A DNA stretch of 64,000 bases from Streptomyces megasporus (GCF_000718985.1 NZ_JODL01000010.1:77868-141867), one strand, 5' to 3'. Numbered from the stretch's first letter, positions 8,093 to 17,426 are shown. The notes: a model not told the origin generated them from the sequence alone. Made by a program: numbers and translations.

Positions 8093-9847
8093 TCAGCCGG
8101 TCTCGCGCCAGCGGTTGGTGATCGGCAGGCGCCGGTCCTTGCCGAAGCCCTTGGCCGAGATCTTCGTGCCCGGCGGGTACTGCCGCCGCTTGTACTCGGC
8201 GGTGTCCGTCATCCGCAGGACCCGGGTGACGGTCTCCGCGTCGAAGCCCCGGGCGATGATCTCCTCGCGCCCCAGGTCCCGGTCGACGTACAGCTCCAGA
8301 ATCCGGTCCAGCACGTCGTAGTCGGGGAGGGAGTCGGCGTCCACCTGGCCGGGACGGAGCTCGGCGCTCGGCGGCTTGGTGATGGAGTTCTCCGGGATGG
8401 GCGGGGTCTCGCCACGCTCGGCCGCCGCCTTGTTCCGCCAGCGGGCGATGCTGTAGACGGTCGTCTTGTAGACGTCCTTGATCGGGCCGTACGCGCCCAC
8501 CGAATCGCCGTAGAGGGTGGAGTAGCCGCAGGCGAGCTCGGACTTGTTGCCCGGCGCGAGGACGATGTGGCCCTCCTGGTTGGAGATGGCCATCAACAGC
8601 GTGCCGCGCAGCCGGGCCTGGAGGTTCTCCTCGGCGAGCCCGGTGAGGCGCAGCGCGTCCATGTAGGCGTCGAACATCGGACCGATCGGCACGGTCCGGA
8701 AGTTGAGGCCGGTGCGCCGCGCCAGGTCCGCGGCGTCGTCCTTGGAGTGCTCCGAGGAGTAGCGCGAGGGCATGGAGACGCCGTACACGTTCTCCGGCCC
8801 GATCGCGTCGCAGGCGATGGCCGCCACGAGAGCGGAGTCGATGCCGCCGGAGAGACCGACGAGCACCGAGCGGAAGCCGTTCTTCACCACATACGCGCGC
8901 AGGCCGGTGACCAGGGCGGTGTAGACCTCCTCGTCGTCGTCCATGCGCGGCGCCTCCGCACCGGTGACCCGCTGCTCGTACGGGGGCAGCGGATCGGCCG
9001 AGATGATCCGGTGGTCGACGCGCAGACCGTCGGCGACGTTCCCCGACGGCGGCGTGGCCGCGGCGGCGGGCAGGTCGAGGTCGAGGACGACGCAGCCCTC
9101 CTCGAACTGCGGGGCCCGCGCGATCACCTCGCCGTCGCGGTCCACGACGATCGAGTCGCCGTCGAAGACCAGGTCGTCCTGACCGCCGACCATCGCCAGG
9201 TAGGCGGTGGTGCAGCCCGCCTCCCGGGCACGGCGACGCACCAGGTCGAGGCGGACGTCGTCCTTGTTCCGCTCGTAGGGGGAGGCGTTGATCGACAGCA
9301 GCAGACCCGCCCCGGCGGCGCGGGTCGCGGGCACCCGACCGCCGTCCTGCCACAGGTCCTCGCAGATCGCCAGCGCCACGTCCACCCCGTGCACCCGGAT
9401 CACGGGCAGCGTCTCGCCGGGGACGAAGTAGCGGAACTCGTCGAAGACCCCGTAGTTGGGGAGGTGGTGCTTGGCGTACGTCAGCACGACCTCGCCGCGG
9501 TGCAGCACGGCCCCCGCGTTCCGCGGGGCGCCGGCGGGCCGGCCGTAGCGGGGCCGGTCCTCCTCCGCCCGGTCGAGGTAGCCGACCACCACGGGCAGTT
9601 CGCCCAGGCCCTCGTCCGCCAGGCGTCCGGCCAGGGCGGTGAGCGCGGCCCGGCTCGCGTGGACGAAGGACGGCCGCAGGGCCAGATCCTCCACGGGGTA
9701 GCCGGTGAGCACCATCTCGGGGAACGCCACGAGGTGCGCCCCCTGCTCGGCGGAGTGCCGCGTCCAGCGGACGACCGCGTCCGCGTTCCCGGCGAGGTCG
9801 CCGACGGTGGAGTCGATCTGGTTCAGGGCGAGTCGTAGCTGAGGCAC
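8093..9847 (-). CDS. nadE: Glutamine-dependent NAD+ synthetase
   Basis: 584 residues, the long glutamine-hydrolysing form. The N-terminal nitrilase-type amidase shows the Glu-Lys-Cys triad at E44 (AFPEMVLTGYP), K126 (YAKHHLPNYG) and C162 (AICEDLW). The C-terminal ATP-pyrophosphatase domain has the P-loop SGGIDS at 333-338 and the LAPGNKSELACGYSTLYGD segment of NadE. It converts nicotinate adenine dinucleotide to NAD+ in the last step of both de novo and salvage synthesis. The start is GTG at 9845-9847; there is no Shine-Dalgarno and a TAGACT hexamer ends only 6 nt upstream, so the message is probably leaderless. Monocistronic. Confidence 0.96.
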   Translation of the reverse strand: MPQLRLALNQIDSTVGDLAGNADAVVRWTRHSAEQGAHLVAFPEMVLTGYPVEDLALRPSFVHASRAALTALAGRLADEGLGELPVVVGYLDRAEEDRPRYGRPAGAPRNAGAVLHRGEVVLTYAKHHLPNYGVFDEFRYFVPGETLPVIRVHGVDVALAICEDLWQDGGRVPATRAAGAGLLLSINASPYERNKDDVRLDLVRRRAREAGCTTAYLAMVGGQDDLVFDGDSIVVDRDGEVIARAPQFEEGCVVLDLDLPAAAATPPSGNVADGLRVDHRIISADPLPPYEQRVTGAEAPRMDDDEEVYTALVTGLRAYVVKNGFRSVLVGLSGGIDSALVAAIACDAIGPENVYGVSMPSRYSSEHSKDDAADLARRTGLNFRTVPIGPMFDAYMDALRLTGLAEENLQARLRGTLLMAISNQEGHIVLAPGNKSELACGYSTLYGDSVGAYGPIKDVYKTTVYSIARWRNKAAAERGETPPIPENSITKPPSAELRPGQVDADSLPDYDVLDRILELYVDRDLGREEIIARGFDAETVTRVLRMTDTAEYKRRQYPPGTKISAKGFGKDRRLPITNRWRETG

Positions 9848-9873
9848 ACGGTCAGTCTAATCGTCTGACTGAC
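9848..9873 (-). promoter_or_regulatory. nadE promoter with overlapping inverted repeat
   Basis: On the minus strand TAGACT (9859-9854) is a good -10, with its end 6 nt before the GTG start. GTCAGTC (9851-9857) and GACTGAC (9867-9873) form a perfect inverted repeat with a 9-bp spacer that brackets this -10, an ideal place for a repressor. No -35 of TTGACA type is visible. Confidence 0.5.
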
Positions 9874-10010
9874 GCGATACCGGGAAGCGGTGGACCGCCC
9901 TTCCGCGGAACCGTGTTCGCCCCGTTCGAGTGAATGCCTCGGAACGGGGCACGGCACGCGGCACCGCCCTACGATGATGGCCTCGACCACCGGCCGTCAG
10001 GAGGAACGCC

Positions 10011-10601
10011 ATGTCCGCCGCAGCAGTCGAGCACCCCTGCGACGACGCGCCGAATCTGCTGGAGGAAGCCGAGGAGCTCTCCCGGAAGCTGCCCGGCTAC
10101 CGCGTCGAGATCATCGGGGGAGAAATCACCGTGACGCCACCCGCCGACATGCGCCACGCGAGGGCACTGACCGAGCTGACCTTCGCTTTCGCGGGTCTGC
10201 ACACTCAGGAGACGTGGGTGGTCCAAGCCGTGGGCGTCTGGTTGCCCGACGGTCCCTTCGACTACGCGGTTCCCGACCTGGCCGTGGTCGACGCCGACTT
10301 CGACGACCACCGTGCCGAGCACAACTGCCACGACCCGGCGGTCTTCCGGCTGGTCCTGGAGGTCACCTCCTCCAACTACGGCAACGACCTGAAGAAGAAG
10401 GTCACCGCCTATGCGATCGCCGGTATCCCGGTCTATGTCATCGCCGACCGCCGCAACCGACGCGTCCACGTGCTCACCGAGCCCGAGTACGGGGAGTACC
10501 GGGTGCACGCCGTGCATCCGCCGGGGGAGTCCTTCACCCTGCCCGCGTCCGTCGGGGCCGAGGTGACGCTGGAGGTGGACCGGGTGCTCGGTCTGGGCTG
10601 A
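10011..10601 (+). CDS. Uma2-family (DUF820) PD-(D/E)xK endonuclease-like protein
   Basis: 196 residues. The restriction-endonuclease-like core shows VPDLAVVDAD (aspartate D89), LVLEVTSSN (glutamate E117) and a KKK cluster at 128-130 following at the usual spacing, then the GIPVYVIADRRNRRV strand-turn-strand. The family is very abundant in Streptomyces and cyanobacteria; nuclease activity is predicted from the fold but the biological role is unknown. AGGAGGAAC precedes the ATG. The gene stands alone between nadE (divergent) and glnA2, and there is no partner suggesting a toxin-antitoxin or restriction system. Confidence 0.88.
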   Translation: MSAAAVEHPCDDAPNLLEEAEELSRKLPGYRVEIIGGEITVTPPADMRHARALTELTFAFAGLHTQETWVVQAVGVWLPDGPFDYAVPDLAVVDADFDDHRAEHNCHDPAVFRLVLEVTSSNYGNDLKKKVTAYAIAGIPVYVIADRRNRRVHVLTEPEYGEYRVHAVHPPGESFTLPASVGAEVTLEVDRVLGLG

Positions 10602-10971
10602 CCCGGTGGAGAGGGAGCGCCGCCGATGGGCGCCGCCGCTTCCGAGGGCGCTCCGCTGAAGGTGGGCGATACCCCCGGGCGGAGATCCCCGAGCACCCCG
10701 GACGACCACACGGTCGACCTGCCCCACACCTCCGAGCGGATGGCCCTGCCCGAACTCGCCGACCAGCCGACCATCCGGCGCACCTCCGCGTCGACATCCT
10801 CCCCACCCGCCCTGGCAGGGCCACGGGGGCGCTGTGCGGCGGCCGGAACCGCCCGGCTGCCGGGGCGGCGTAATGTGGCGGTAACCCCTCACCGTGATAC
10901 TGGTGTGCCGGCCGCCGCACATCCCCGGGCGGTGCGGGGAGAGGCTGTCTGACCAGCGAGGATGGGTGACC
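10602..10971 (+). other. Leader region of glnA2, no supported gene
   Basis: A short open frame spans part of this stretch, but its codon pattern and composition do not look coding and I recognise nothing in it. TAATGT (10871-10876) and GATACT (10896-10901) are possible -10 elements for glnA2. I searched for a GlnR box (gTnAC-n6-GaAAC) and found only a poor match near 10881. Confidence 0.45.
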
Positions 10972-12333
10972 ATGGACAAACAGCAGGAATTCGTGCTCAG
11001 GACGCTCGAAGAGCGCGACATCCGGTTCGTCCGGCTGTGGTTCACCGACGTGCTGGGCTTCCTCAAGTCCGTCGCCGTCGCTCCCGCCGAACTCGAGCAG
11101 GCCTTCGAGGAGGGGATGGGCTTCGACGGCTCCGCCATCGAGGGCTTCGCCCGGGTCTACGAGTCCGACATGCTGGCCAAGCCGGATCCCGGCACCTTCC
11201 AGATCCTCCCCTGGCGGGCCGAGGCCCCCGGGACGGCACGGATGTTCTGCGACATCCTGATGCCCGACGGCTCCCCGTCCTTCGCCGACCCGCGCTACGT
11301 CCTCAAGCGCGCCCTGAACAAGGCGTCCGACCTCGGCTTCACCTTCTACACCCACCCCGAGATCGAGTTCTTCCTGCTCAAGGACAAGCCGGTGGACGGC
11401 TCCCGGCCGACCCCCGCCGACTCCTCGGGCTACTTCGACCACACCCCGCAGCACGTCGGCCAGGACTTCCGCCGCCAGGCGATCACCATGCTGGAGTCGA
11501 TGGGCATCTCGGTGGAGTTCTCCCACCACGAGGGAGCCCCCGGCCAGCAGGAGATCGACCTGCGGTACGCCGACGCGCTCTCCACGGCCGACAACATCAT
11601 GACCTTCCGCCAGATCATGAAGCAGGTCGCGCTGGAGCAGGGCGTGCAGGCGACGTTCATGCCCAAGCCGTTCTCCGAACACCCGGGCTCCGGCATGCAC
11701 ACCCACCTGTCCCTCTTCGAGGGCGACCGCAACGCCTTCCACGAGTCCGGCGCCGAGTACCAGCTCTCCAAGGTCGGCCGCTCCTTCATCGCCGGCCTGC
11801 TGAAGTACGCCGCGGAGATCTCCGCCGTCACCAACCAGTGGGTCAACTCCTACAAGCGCATCTGGGGCGGCACCAACCGCACCGCGGGCGCCGGCGGCGA
11901 GGCCCCCTCGTACATCTGCTGGGGACACAACAACCGCTCCGCGCTCATCCGCGTGCCGATGTACAAGCCGGGCAAGACCGGCTCCACCCGCATCGAGGTG
12001 CGCTCGCTGGACTCCGGGGCCAACCCCTACCTGGCCTACGCGGTGCTGCTCGCGGCCGGCCTCAAGGGCGTCGAGGAGGGCTACGAGCTCCCGGCCGGCG
12101 CCGAGGACGACGTGTGGGCGCTGTCGGACGCCGAGCGGCGCGCGATGGGCATCGAGCCGCTGCCGCAGAACCTGGGCGAGGCGATCGCGCTGATGGAGCG
12201 GAGCGAACTGGTCGCCGGGACCCTGGGCGAGCACGTCTTCGACTTCTTCCTCCGCAACAAGAAGCAGGAGTGGGAGGAGTACCGCTCCGAGGTCACCGCC
12301 TTCGAGCTGCGCAAGAGCCTGCCGGTGCTGTAG
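10972..12333 (+). CDS. glnA2: Class I glutamine synthetase-like enzyme, GlnA2 type
   Basis: 453 residues with the full GS fold: an N-terminal beta-grasp containing FTDVLGFLKSVAV, the FDGSAIEGFAR loop, metal ligands in THPEIEFFL and GAPGQQEIDLRY, the catalytic GSGMHTHLSLF loop and NRSALIRVPMYKP. The segment EEGYELPAGAEDD takes the place of the adenylylation loop NLYDLPPEE of GlnA; a tyrosine is present at the equivalent position, but the flanks differ. Adjacency to glnE matches the glnE-glnA2 neighbourhood of actinobacteria. From S. coelicolor work the GlnA2 type has been reported as a gamma-glutamylpolyamine synthetase rather than an ammonium-assimilating enzyme, so the substrate here may be a polyamine. 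This is inferred from similarity, not shown. Confidence 0.88.
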   Translation: MDKQQEFVLRTLEERDIRFVRLWFTDVLGFLKSVAVAPAELEQAFEEGMGFDGSAIEGFARVYESDMLAKPDPGTFQILPWRAEAPGTARMFCDILMPDGSPSFADPRYVLKRALNKASDLGFTFYTHPEIEFFLLKDKPVDGSRPTPADSSGYFDHTPQHVGQDFRRQAITMLESMGISVEFSHHEGAPGQQEIDLRYADALSTADNIMTFRQIMKQVALEQGVQATFMPKPFSEHPGSGMHTHLSLFEGDRNAFHESGAEYQLSKVGRSFIAGLLKYAAEISAVTNQWVNSYKRIWGGTNRTAGAGGEAPSYICWGHNNRSALIRVPMYKPGKTGSTRIEVRSLDSGANPYLAYAVLLAAGLKGVEEGYELPAGAEDDVWALSDAERRAMGIEPLPQNLGEAIALMERSELVAGTLGEHVFDFFLRNKKQEWEEYRSEVTAFELRKSLPVL

Positions 12334-12412
12334 CGGGTGCCGTGGCGGGGTCCGGAAGCGGGCGGCCGGTAACCTGCCGAACGGGACCGACGCGGCGAGA
12401 GGACGAAACACG

Positions 12413-15400
12413 GTGGCGCAGGGCGGTCGGCGGGACAGCCGGTTCGGACGCTTCGTACGGCGCGGGTTCACCGACCCGGAGGCGGCCGGCCGCCTCCTGG
12501 ACGCTCCCGCCCTCACCCCGCTGAGGGACGACGCGGTCCTGCTGGACGCGCTCGGCGCCACCGCCGATCCCGACCTGGCGCTGCGCTCCCTCGTCCGACT
12601 GGTGGAGGCCCAGCCGGACGAGGGCGAGCGGCAGGCCCTGATCGGCACCCTGCGGGCCGCCAAACCGCTGCGCGACCGGCTGCTGGGCGTGCTCGGAGCC
12701 TCCGAGGCGCTCGGCGACCACCTCGTCCGGCACCCGGGCGACTGGCACGTCCTCCAGGAGTACGAGACCGGCGACCTCCATCCGGGGATAGCGGAGTTCG
12801 AGTCGGCGATCGCCCCCGCCGGCGACCCCGACGAGCTGCGCGTCGCCTACCGCCGTGCCCTGCTCGCCATCGCCGCCCGCGACATCTGCGGCACCACCAC
12901 CGTCGACGAGACCGCCGCCGAACTGGCCGACCTGGCCACCGCCACCCTGCGCGCGGCCTTGGCCATCGCCGAGCGGGAGGCGCCCGAGGACGCGGCGCTG
13001 TGCCGGCTGGCCGTGATCGGGATGGGCAAGTGCGGCGGCCACGAGCTGAACTACGTCTCGGACGTGGACGTCGTCTTCGTCGCCGAGCCGACCGGTGGCG
13101 CGGGCGGCGGCAACGGAGGCGGCAACGGGGGCGGAGAGGAGAGCAAGGCCCTGCGGGCCGCGACCCGGCTCGCCTCCCGCATGATGCGGATCTGCTCCGA
13201 CAACACCGCCGAGGGCACCATCTGGTCGGTGGACGCCAACCTCCGACCGGAGGGACGCAACGGCCCGCTGGTGCGCACCCTGGCCAGCCACCTGGCGTAC
13301 TACCAGCGCTGGGCCAAGACCTGGGAGTTCCAGGCGCTGCTCAAGGCCCGGCCGATCGCCGGGGACGCGGAGCTGGGCCGCGAGTACCGCGACGCCGTCG
13401 CCCCCCTGGTGTGGCAGGCCGCCGAGCGGGAGAACTTCGTCACCGACGTCCAGCAGATGCGTCGCCGCGTGGTGGCCAACATCCCCGCCTCCCAGGTCGA
13501 CCGGGAACTCAAGCTCGGCCCCGGCGGCCTGCGCGACGTGGAGTTCGCCGTCCAGCTCCTCCAACTCGTCCACGGGCGCAGCGACACCACCCTGCGCAGC
13601 CCCACCACCCTGACGGCGCTCGACGACCTCGCCGTCGGCGGGTACGTCGGACGCCAGGACGCCGCCTCGCTCGGCGAGGCGTACCGCTTCCTGCGCACCC
13701 TGGAGCACCGCATCCAGCTCCACCGACTGCGCCGCACCCACCTGATGCCCCAAGGCGAGGACGAACTGCGCCGCCTGGGACGCTCCCTGGGATTCCGCCA
13801 GGAGCCCGTGGCGGAGCTGACCCGCGCCTGGAAGCGGCACACCGCGGTCGTGCGACGGCTGCACGAGAAGCTCTTCTACCGGCCGCTGCTGGACGCCGTC
13901 GCCCAGCTCGCCCCCGGTGAGATCCGGCTCTCGACGGACGCGGCCCGACAGCGGCTGGAGGCCCTGGGCTACGCCGACCCGGCCGCCGCCCTGCGCCATC
14001 TGGAGGCGCTGACCTCCGGGGTCAGCCGCAAGGCCGCCATCCAGCGCACCCTGCTGCCGGTGCTGCTGGGCTGGTTCGCCGACTCCGCCGACCCGGACGC
14101 CGGACTGCTGGGCTTCCGCAAGGTCTCCGACGCGCTCGGCCAGACGCCCTGGTACCTGCGGCTGCTGCGGGACGAGGGGGCCGCGGCGGAGAACCTGGCC
14201 CGGGTGCTGTCCGCCGGACGCCTCGCCCCCGACCTGCTGCTGCGCGCGCCCGAGGCCGTCGCCCTGCTCGGCGACCCGGAGGGGCTGAGGCCGCGCGGCC
14301 GGCAGGCGCTGACCCAGGAGGTGCTGGCGGCCGTGGGCCGCGCCGAGAGTCCCGAGCAGGCCGTCGCGGCGGCCCGCGGGGTGCGGCGCCGGGAGATGTT
14401 CCGCACGGCCGCCGCCGACGTCATCGGCGCCTACCGGGTGGGCGGCGCCGAGGCCGGCGACGGCGCCGCCGCCGCGGTGGACCGGGTGGGCGAGGCCCTG
14501 TCCGACCTCAACGCCGCGGCGATCGCCGGGGCCCTGCGGGCCGCCGTGAGCGGCCGGTGGGGCGACACCCTGCCCACCCGGTTCGCCGTCATCGGCATGG
14601 GGCGCTTCGGCGGCCGTGAACTGAACTACGGCTCCGACGCGGACGTGCTGTTCGTCCACGAGCCGCGCGAGGGCGCGGACGAGCGGGAGGCGGCCGAGGT
14701 CGCCTTCGCCGTCGCCAACGAGATGCGCCGGTTGCTCCAGTTCCCCAGCGCCGACCCGCCCCTGGTCGTCGACGCCGACCTGCGGCCCGAGGGCCGGAGC
14801 GGCCCCCTGGTGCGTTCCCTGGCCTCCTACGCGGCCTACTACCGCCGCTGGGCGCAGGCGTGGGAGCGACACGCGCTGCTGCGCGCCGAACCCGTGGCGG
14901 GCGACGCGGAGCTGGGCCGCCGTTTCGTCGAGCTGATCGACCCCCTGCGTTACCCCGAGGGAGGGCCGGGGGAGGACGCGGTGCGGGAGATCCGCCGCCT
15001 CAAGGCCCGGATGGAGACCGAGCGGCTGCCGCGCGGCGCCGACCGCACCACCCACACCAAGCTCGGCCGGGGCGGGCTGTCGGACGTCGAGTGGACCGTC
15101 CAGCTCATGCAGCTTTGTCACGGCGCGGAGCGGCCCGAACTGCGCACCACCCGCACCCGCCCGGCCCTGGCCGCCGCGCGGGACGCCGGGCTGATCGACG
15201 AGGAGGACGCCCGGACGCTGGACGAGGCGTGGGTGCTGGCCACGCGGGTGCGCAACGCCGTGATGCTGGTGCGCGGCCGGCCCGGCGACACCTTCCCCTC
15301 CGAGCCGCGCGAGTTGGCGGCGGTCGCCCGCTACCTCGGCCACGAGCCGGGGCACGTGGGGGAGATGCTGGAGGACTACCGCCGCACCACCCGACTGGCG

Positions 15401-15439
15401 CGGGGCGTGGTGGAGCGACTGTTCTACGGGGACGTCTGA
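12413..15439 (+). CDS. glnE: Bifunctional glutamine synthetase adenylyltransferase/deadenylyltransferase
   Basis: 1008 residues, the full length of GlnE. Two nucleotidyltransferase domains are visible: GMGKCGGHELNYVSDVDV at about residues 203-220 and GMGRFGGRELNYGSDADV at about 728-745, each with the paired aspartates of the active site, separated by helical GlnD-UR_UTase-like regulatory segments. The first half removes and the second half adds AMP on the regulatory tyrosine of glutamine synthetase, adjusting nitrogen assimilation. The start is GTG at 12413 with AGAGGAC upstream. A 16-residue Gly/Asn-rich insertion follows the first active site. The gene is 79 bp downstream of glnA2, and its 3' end overlaps the convergent PAP2 gene by 16 bp. 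Confidence 0.96.
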   Translation: MAQGGRRDSRFGRFVRRGFTDPEAAGRLLDAPALTPLRDDAVLLDALGATADPDLALRSLVRLVEAQPDEGERQALIGTLRAAKPLRDRLLGVLGASEALGDHLVRHPGDWHVLQEYETGDLHPGIAEFESAIAPAGDPDELRVAYRRALLAIAARDICGTTTVDETAAELADLATATLRAALAIAEREAPEDAALCRLAVIGMGKCGGHELNYVSDVDVVFVAEPTGGAGGGNGGGNGGGEESKALRAATRLASRMMRICSDNTAEGTIWSVDANLRPEGRNGPLVRTLASHLAYYQRWAKTWEFQALLKARPIAGDAELGREYRDAVAPLVWQAAERENFVTDVQQMRRRVVANIPASQVDRELKLGPGGLRDVEFAVQLLQLVHGRSDTTLRSPTTLTALDDLAVGGYVGRQDAASLGEAYRFLRTLEHRIQLHRLRRTHLMPQGEDELRRLGRSLGFRQEPVAELTRAWKRHTAVVRRLHEKLFYRPLLDAVAQLAPGEIRLSTDAARQRLEALGYADPAAALRHLEALTSGVSRKAAIQRTLLPVLLGWFADSADPDAGLLGFRKVSDALGQTPWYLRLLRDEGAAAENLARVLSAGRLAPDLLLRAPEAVALLGDPEGLRPRGRQALTQEVLAAVGRAESPEQAVAAARGVRRREMFRTAAADVIGAYRVGGAEAGDGAAAAVDRVGEALSDLNAAAIAGALRAAVSGRWGDTLPTRFAVIGMGRFGGRELNYGSDADVLFVHEPREGADEREAAEVAFAVANEMRRLLQFPSADPPLVVDADLRPEGRSGPLVRSLASYAAYYRRWAQAWERHALLRAEPVAGDAELGRRFVELIDPLRYPEGGPGEDAVREIRRLKARMETERLPRGADRTTHTKLGRGGLSDVEWTVQLMQLCHGAERPELRTTRTRPALAAARDAGLIDEEDARTLDEAWVLATRVRNAVMLVRGRPGDTFPSEPRELAAVARYLGHEPGHVGEMLEDYRRTTRLARGVVERLFYGDV

Positions 15440-16311
15440 GCCGGGCCGCCGGAGCCCACGGCGTGGGCCGGCACCAGGCGGGGCATGCGGTGGGCCGGCC
15501 CGCCGTACCAGAGGTAGGAGACGGCGAAGCCCATGCCCAGGCAGAGCACCCCGCCCACCGCGTCCAGCCAGAAGTGGTTGGCGGTGCAGACGATGACCAG
15601 CAGGGTGGCCGCGGGGTAGATCCAGCCCAGGACCTTCACCCACAGGGGAGCCGCCAGGACGGCGATGGTGATGCCGCACCACACCGACCAGCCGATGTGC
15701 ATCGACGGCATGGCCGCGTACTGGTTGGAGACGTTGGCCATGTTGCCCGAGGCCATCGAGCCCCAGGTGTCGTGGACCTGCACGGTGTCGATGAAGTGGA
15801 CGCCCTCCATCAGCCGCGGCGGGGCCAGCGGGAAGAAGTAGTAGCCGAGCAGGGCGATGGCCGTGGTGGCGAACAGCACCGTGCGCGTCGCGGCGTAGCG
15901 GCCCGGATGTCTGCGGTAGAGCCAGACGAGCACGCCTATGGTCACGATGAAGTGCAGCGTCGCGTAGTAGTAGTTCATCGTCACGATGAGCCAGGTGACG
16001 CCGTTCACCGCGTGGTTGAGGGACTGCTCGACGGCGATGCCGAGGGCGCGCTCGACCTCCCAGATCCACTCGGCGTTCCGCATGGCCTGCGCCTCCTGCT
16101 CGGGCACGGCGTTGCGGATCATGGAGTACGTCCAGTAGCTGACCGCGATCAGCAGGATCTCGAACCAGATCCGGGGTCTGCGGGGGGCGCGGACGCGTCG
16201 GACGACGGTACGACGTGGTGCCGGAACACGGGCGTCTTCCCGGTGTTCACCTGCCGGAGTGACCACGGTCACCCGGTCTTCCTCTGTCGTCCTCGCAATC
16301 GGAGCCCCCAT
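15424..16311 (-). CDS. PAP2-superfamily membrane phosphatase (inositol phosphorylceramide synthase-like)
   Basis: 295 residues with about six transmembrane helices after a ~45-residue basic cytoplasmic tail. The split phosphatase motifs are present: a MPSMHIGWSVW segment and a later TANHFWLDAVGG segment, giving the two catalytic histidines and the aspartate of the PAP2_3/AUR1-like group. These enzymes act on lipid phosphates or transfer phospho-alcohol head groups at the membrane outer face. ATG 16309-16311 is used; no strong Shine-Dalgarno is seen. The gene is convergent with glnE and shares its last 16 bp. Which lipid it acts on cannot be told. Confidence 0.88.
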   Translation of the reverse strand: MGAPIARTTEEDRVTVVTPAGEHREDARVPAPRRTVVRRVRAPRRPRIWFEILLIAVSYWTYSMIRNAVPEQEAQAMRNAEWIWEVERALGIAVEQSLNHAVNGVTWLIVTMNYYYATLHFIVTIGVLVWLYRRHPGRYAATRTVLFATTAIALLGYYFFPLAPPRLMEGVHFIDTVQVHDTWGSMASGNMANVSNQYAAMPSMHIGWSVWCGITIAVLAAPLWVKVLGWIYPAATLLVIVCTANHFWLDAVGGVLCLGMGFAVSYLWYGGPAHRMPRLVPAHAVGSGGPAQTSP

Positions 16312-16347
16312 GGGGCGACAGTCTGCCAGAATCCGGTCTCCGACCGA

Positions 16348-17418
16348 TCATCCCCTGGTTCGGTCCCGACCCTCCCGGCTCCTCCGTGAGACGGAGGCCC
16401 GACCCCGAGGGGCGGAGGCGGTGGAGCCGCGGACGACCAGTTCGGGGAGGAAGACGAACTCGCTGTGCGGCGCCGGGGTGCCGGCGATCTCCTCCAGCAG
16501 GGCCCGTACGGCCGCCTGCCCCATCGCGGTCACCGGCTGCCGGATGGTGGTCAGGGGCGGGTCGGTGAAGGCGATCAGCGGGGAGTCGTCGAAGCCGATC
16601 ACCGAGACGTCGTCGGGCACCGACAGTCCGCGCTGCCGGGCCGCCCGGATCGCGCCGAGCGCCATCATGTCGCTGGCGCACACCACGGCCGTGCAGCCCC
16701 GGTCGATCAGGGCGCCGGCGGCGGCCTGACCGCCCTCCAGGGTGTAGAGCGAGTGCTGGACCAGCTCCTCGGCCTCGCCGCGGTCCATCCCCAACTGCTC
16801 CTGAAGGCTGCCGAGGAAGCCCTCCGTCTTGCGCTGGACGGGCACGAACCGGGCCGGTCCCAGGGCCAACCCGATCCGCTCGTGCCCGAGCGAGACCAGG
16901 TGCGTGACGGCGAGCCGCATCGCCGCGCGGTCGTCCGGGGAGACGAAGGGCGCCCGGACCCGGGGGGAGAAGCCGTTGATCATCACGAACGGCACGCCCT
17001 TGGCCCGCAACTGCTCGTAGCGCTGCGGGTCGGCGGTGGTGTCGGCGTGCAGCCCGGAGACGAAGATGATCCCCGCCACGCCCCGGTCCACCAGCATCTC
17101 GGTCAGCTCGTCCTCGGTCGAACCCCCCGGGGTCTGGGTGGCCAGGATGGGCGTGTAGCCCTGACGGGTCAGCGCCTGCCCGATGACCTGGGCGAACGCC
17201 GGGAAGATCGGGTTCTCCAGCTCCGGCGTGATCAGCCCGACCAGGCCCGCGCTGCGTTGGCGCAGTCGTACCGGCCGCTCGTACCCGAGCAGATCGAGAG
17301 CGGCGAGGACGGACTCGCGGGTGGCCGGGGAAACGCCCGGTTTGCCGTTGAGGACGCGGCTGACCGTCGCTTCGCTGACCCCCGCCTGGGCTGCGATGTC
17401 GGCAAGCCGTGCGGTCAC
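16348..17418 (-). CDS. malR: LacI-family regulator, MalR type (copy a)
   Basis: 356 residues. The N-terminal helix-turn-helix reads RLADIAAQAGVSEATVSRVLN, followed by the hinge and a periplasmic-binding-protein-like sugar domain with TPELENPIFPAFAQVI and FDDSPLIAFTDPPLTTIRQP. It is close in sequence to the second LacI protein at 24106-25188, with identical stretches in the HTH and sugar domain. By position (minus strand, upstream of malEFG) it is the likely counterpart of streptomycete MalR, which represses maltose/maltodextrin genes. The start is GTG; TACAGT ends 8 nt upstream and there is no Shine-Dalgarno, suggesting a leaderless message. A terminator isolates it from the preceding binding-protein gene. 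Which copy is the true MalR is uncertain. Confidence 0.9.
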   Translation of the reverse strand: MTARLADIAAQAGVSEATVSRVLNGKPGVSPATRESVLAALDLLGYERPVRLRQRSAGLVGLITPELENPIFPAFAQVIGQALTRQGYTPILATQTPGGSTEDELTEMLVDRGVAGIIFVSGLHADTTADPQRYEQLRAKGVPFVMINGFSPRVRAPFVSPDDRAAMRLAVTHLVSLGHERIGLALGPARFVPVQRKTEGFLGSLQEQLGMDRGEAEELVQHSLYTLEGGQAAAGALIDRGCTAVVCASDMMALGAIRAARQRGLSVPDDVSVIGFDDSPLIAFTDPPLTTIRQPVTAMGQAAVRALLEEIAGTPAPHSEFVFLPELVVRGSTASAPRGRASVSRRSREGRDRTRG

Positions 17419-17426
17419 AGAAGGGG

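Noticed and set aside
10011..10601. Restriction or toxin-antitoxin system around the Uma2 gene
   Set aside because: No methyltransferase, specificity subunit or small antitoxin-like partner is adjacent; Uma2 proteins are common as single genes.
10880..10905. GlnR-type box upstream of glnA2
   Set aside because: Only one GTAAC half fits the gTnAC-n6-GaAAC pattern and the spacing is wrong.
10626..10952. Possible 108-residue gene upstream of glnA2
   Set aside because: No Shine-Dalgarno, mixed low-complexity composition, no recognised domain; it overlaps likely promoter elements.
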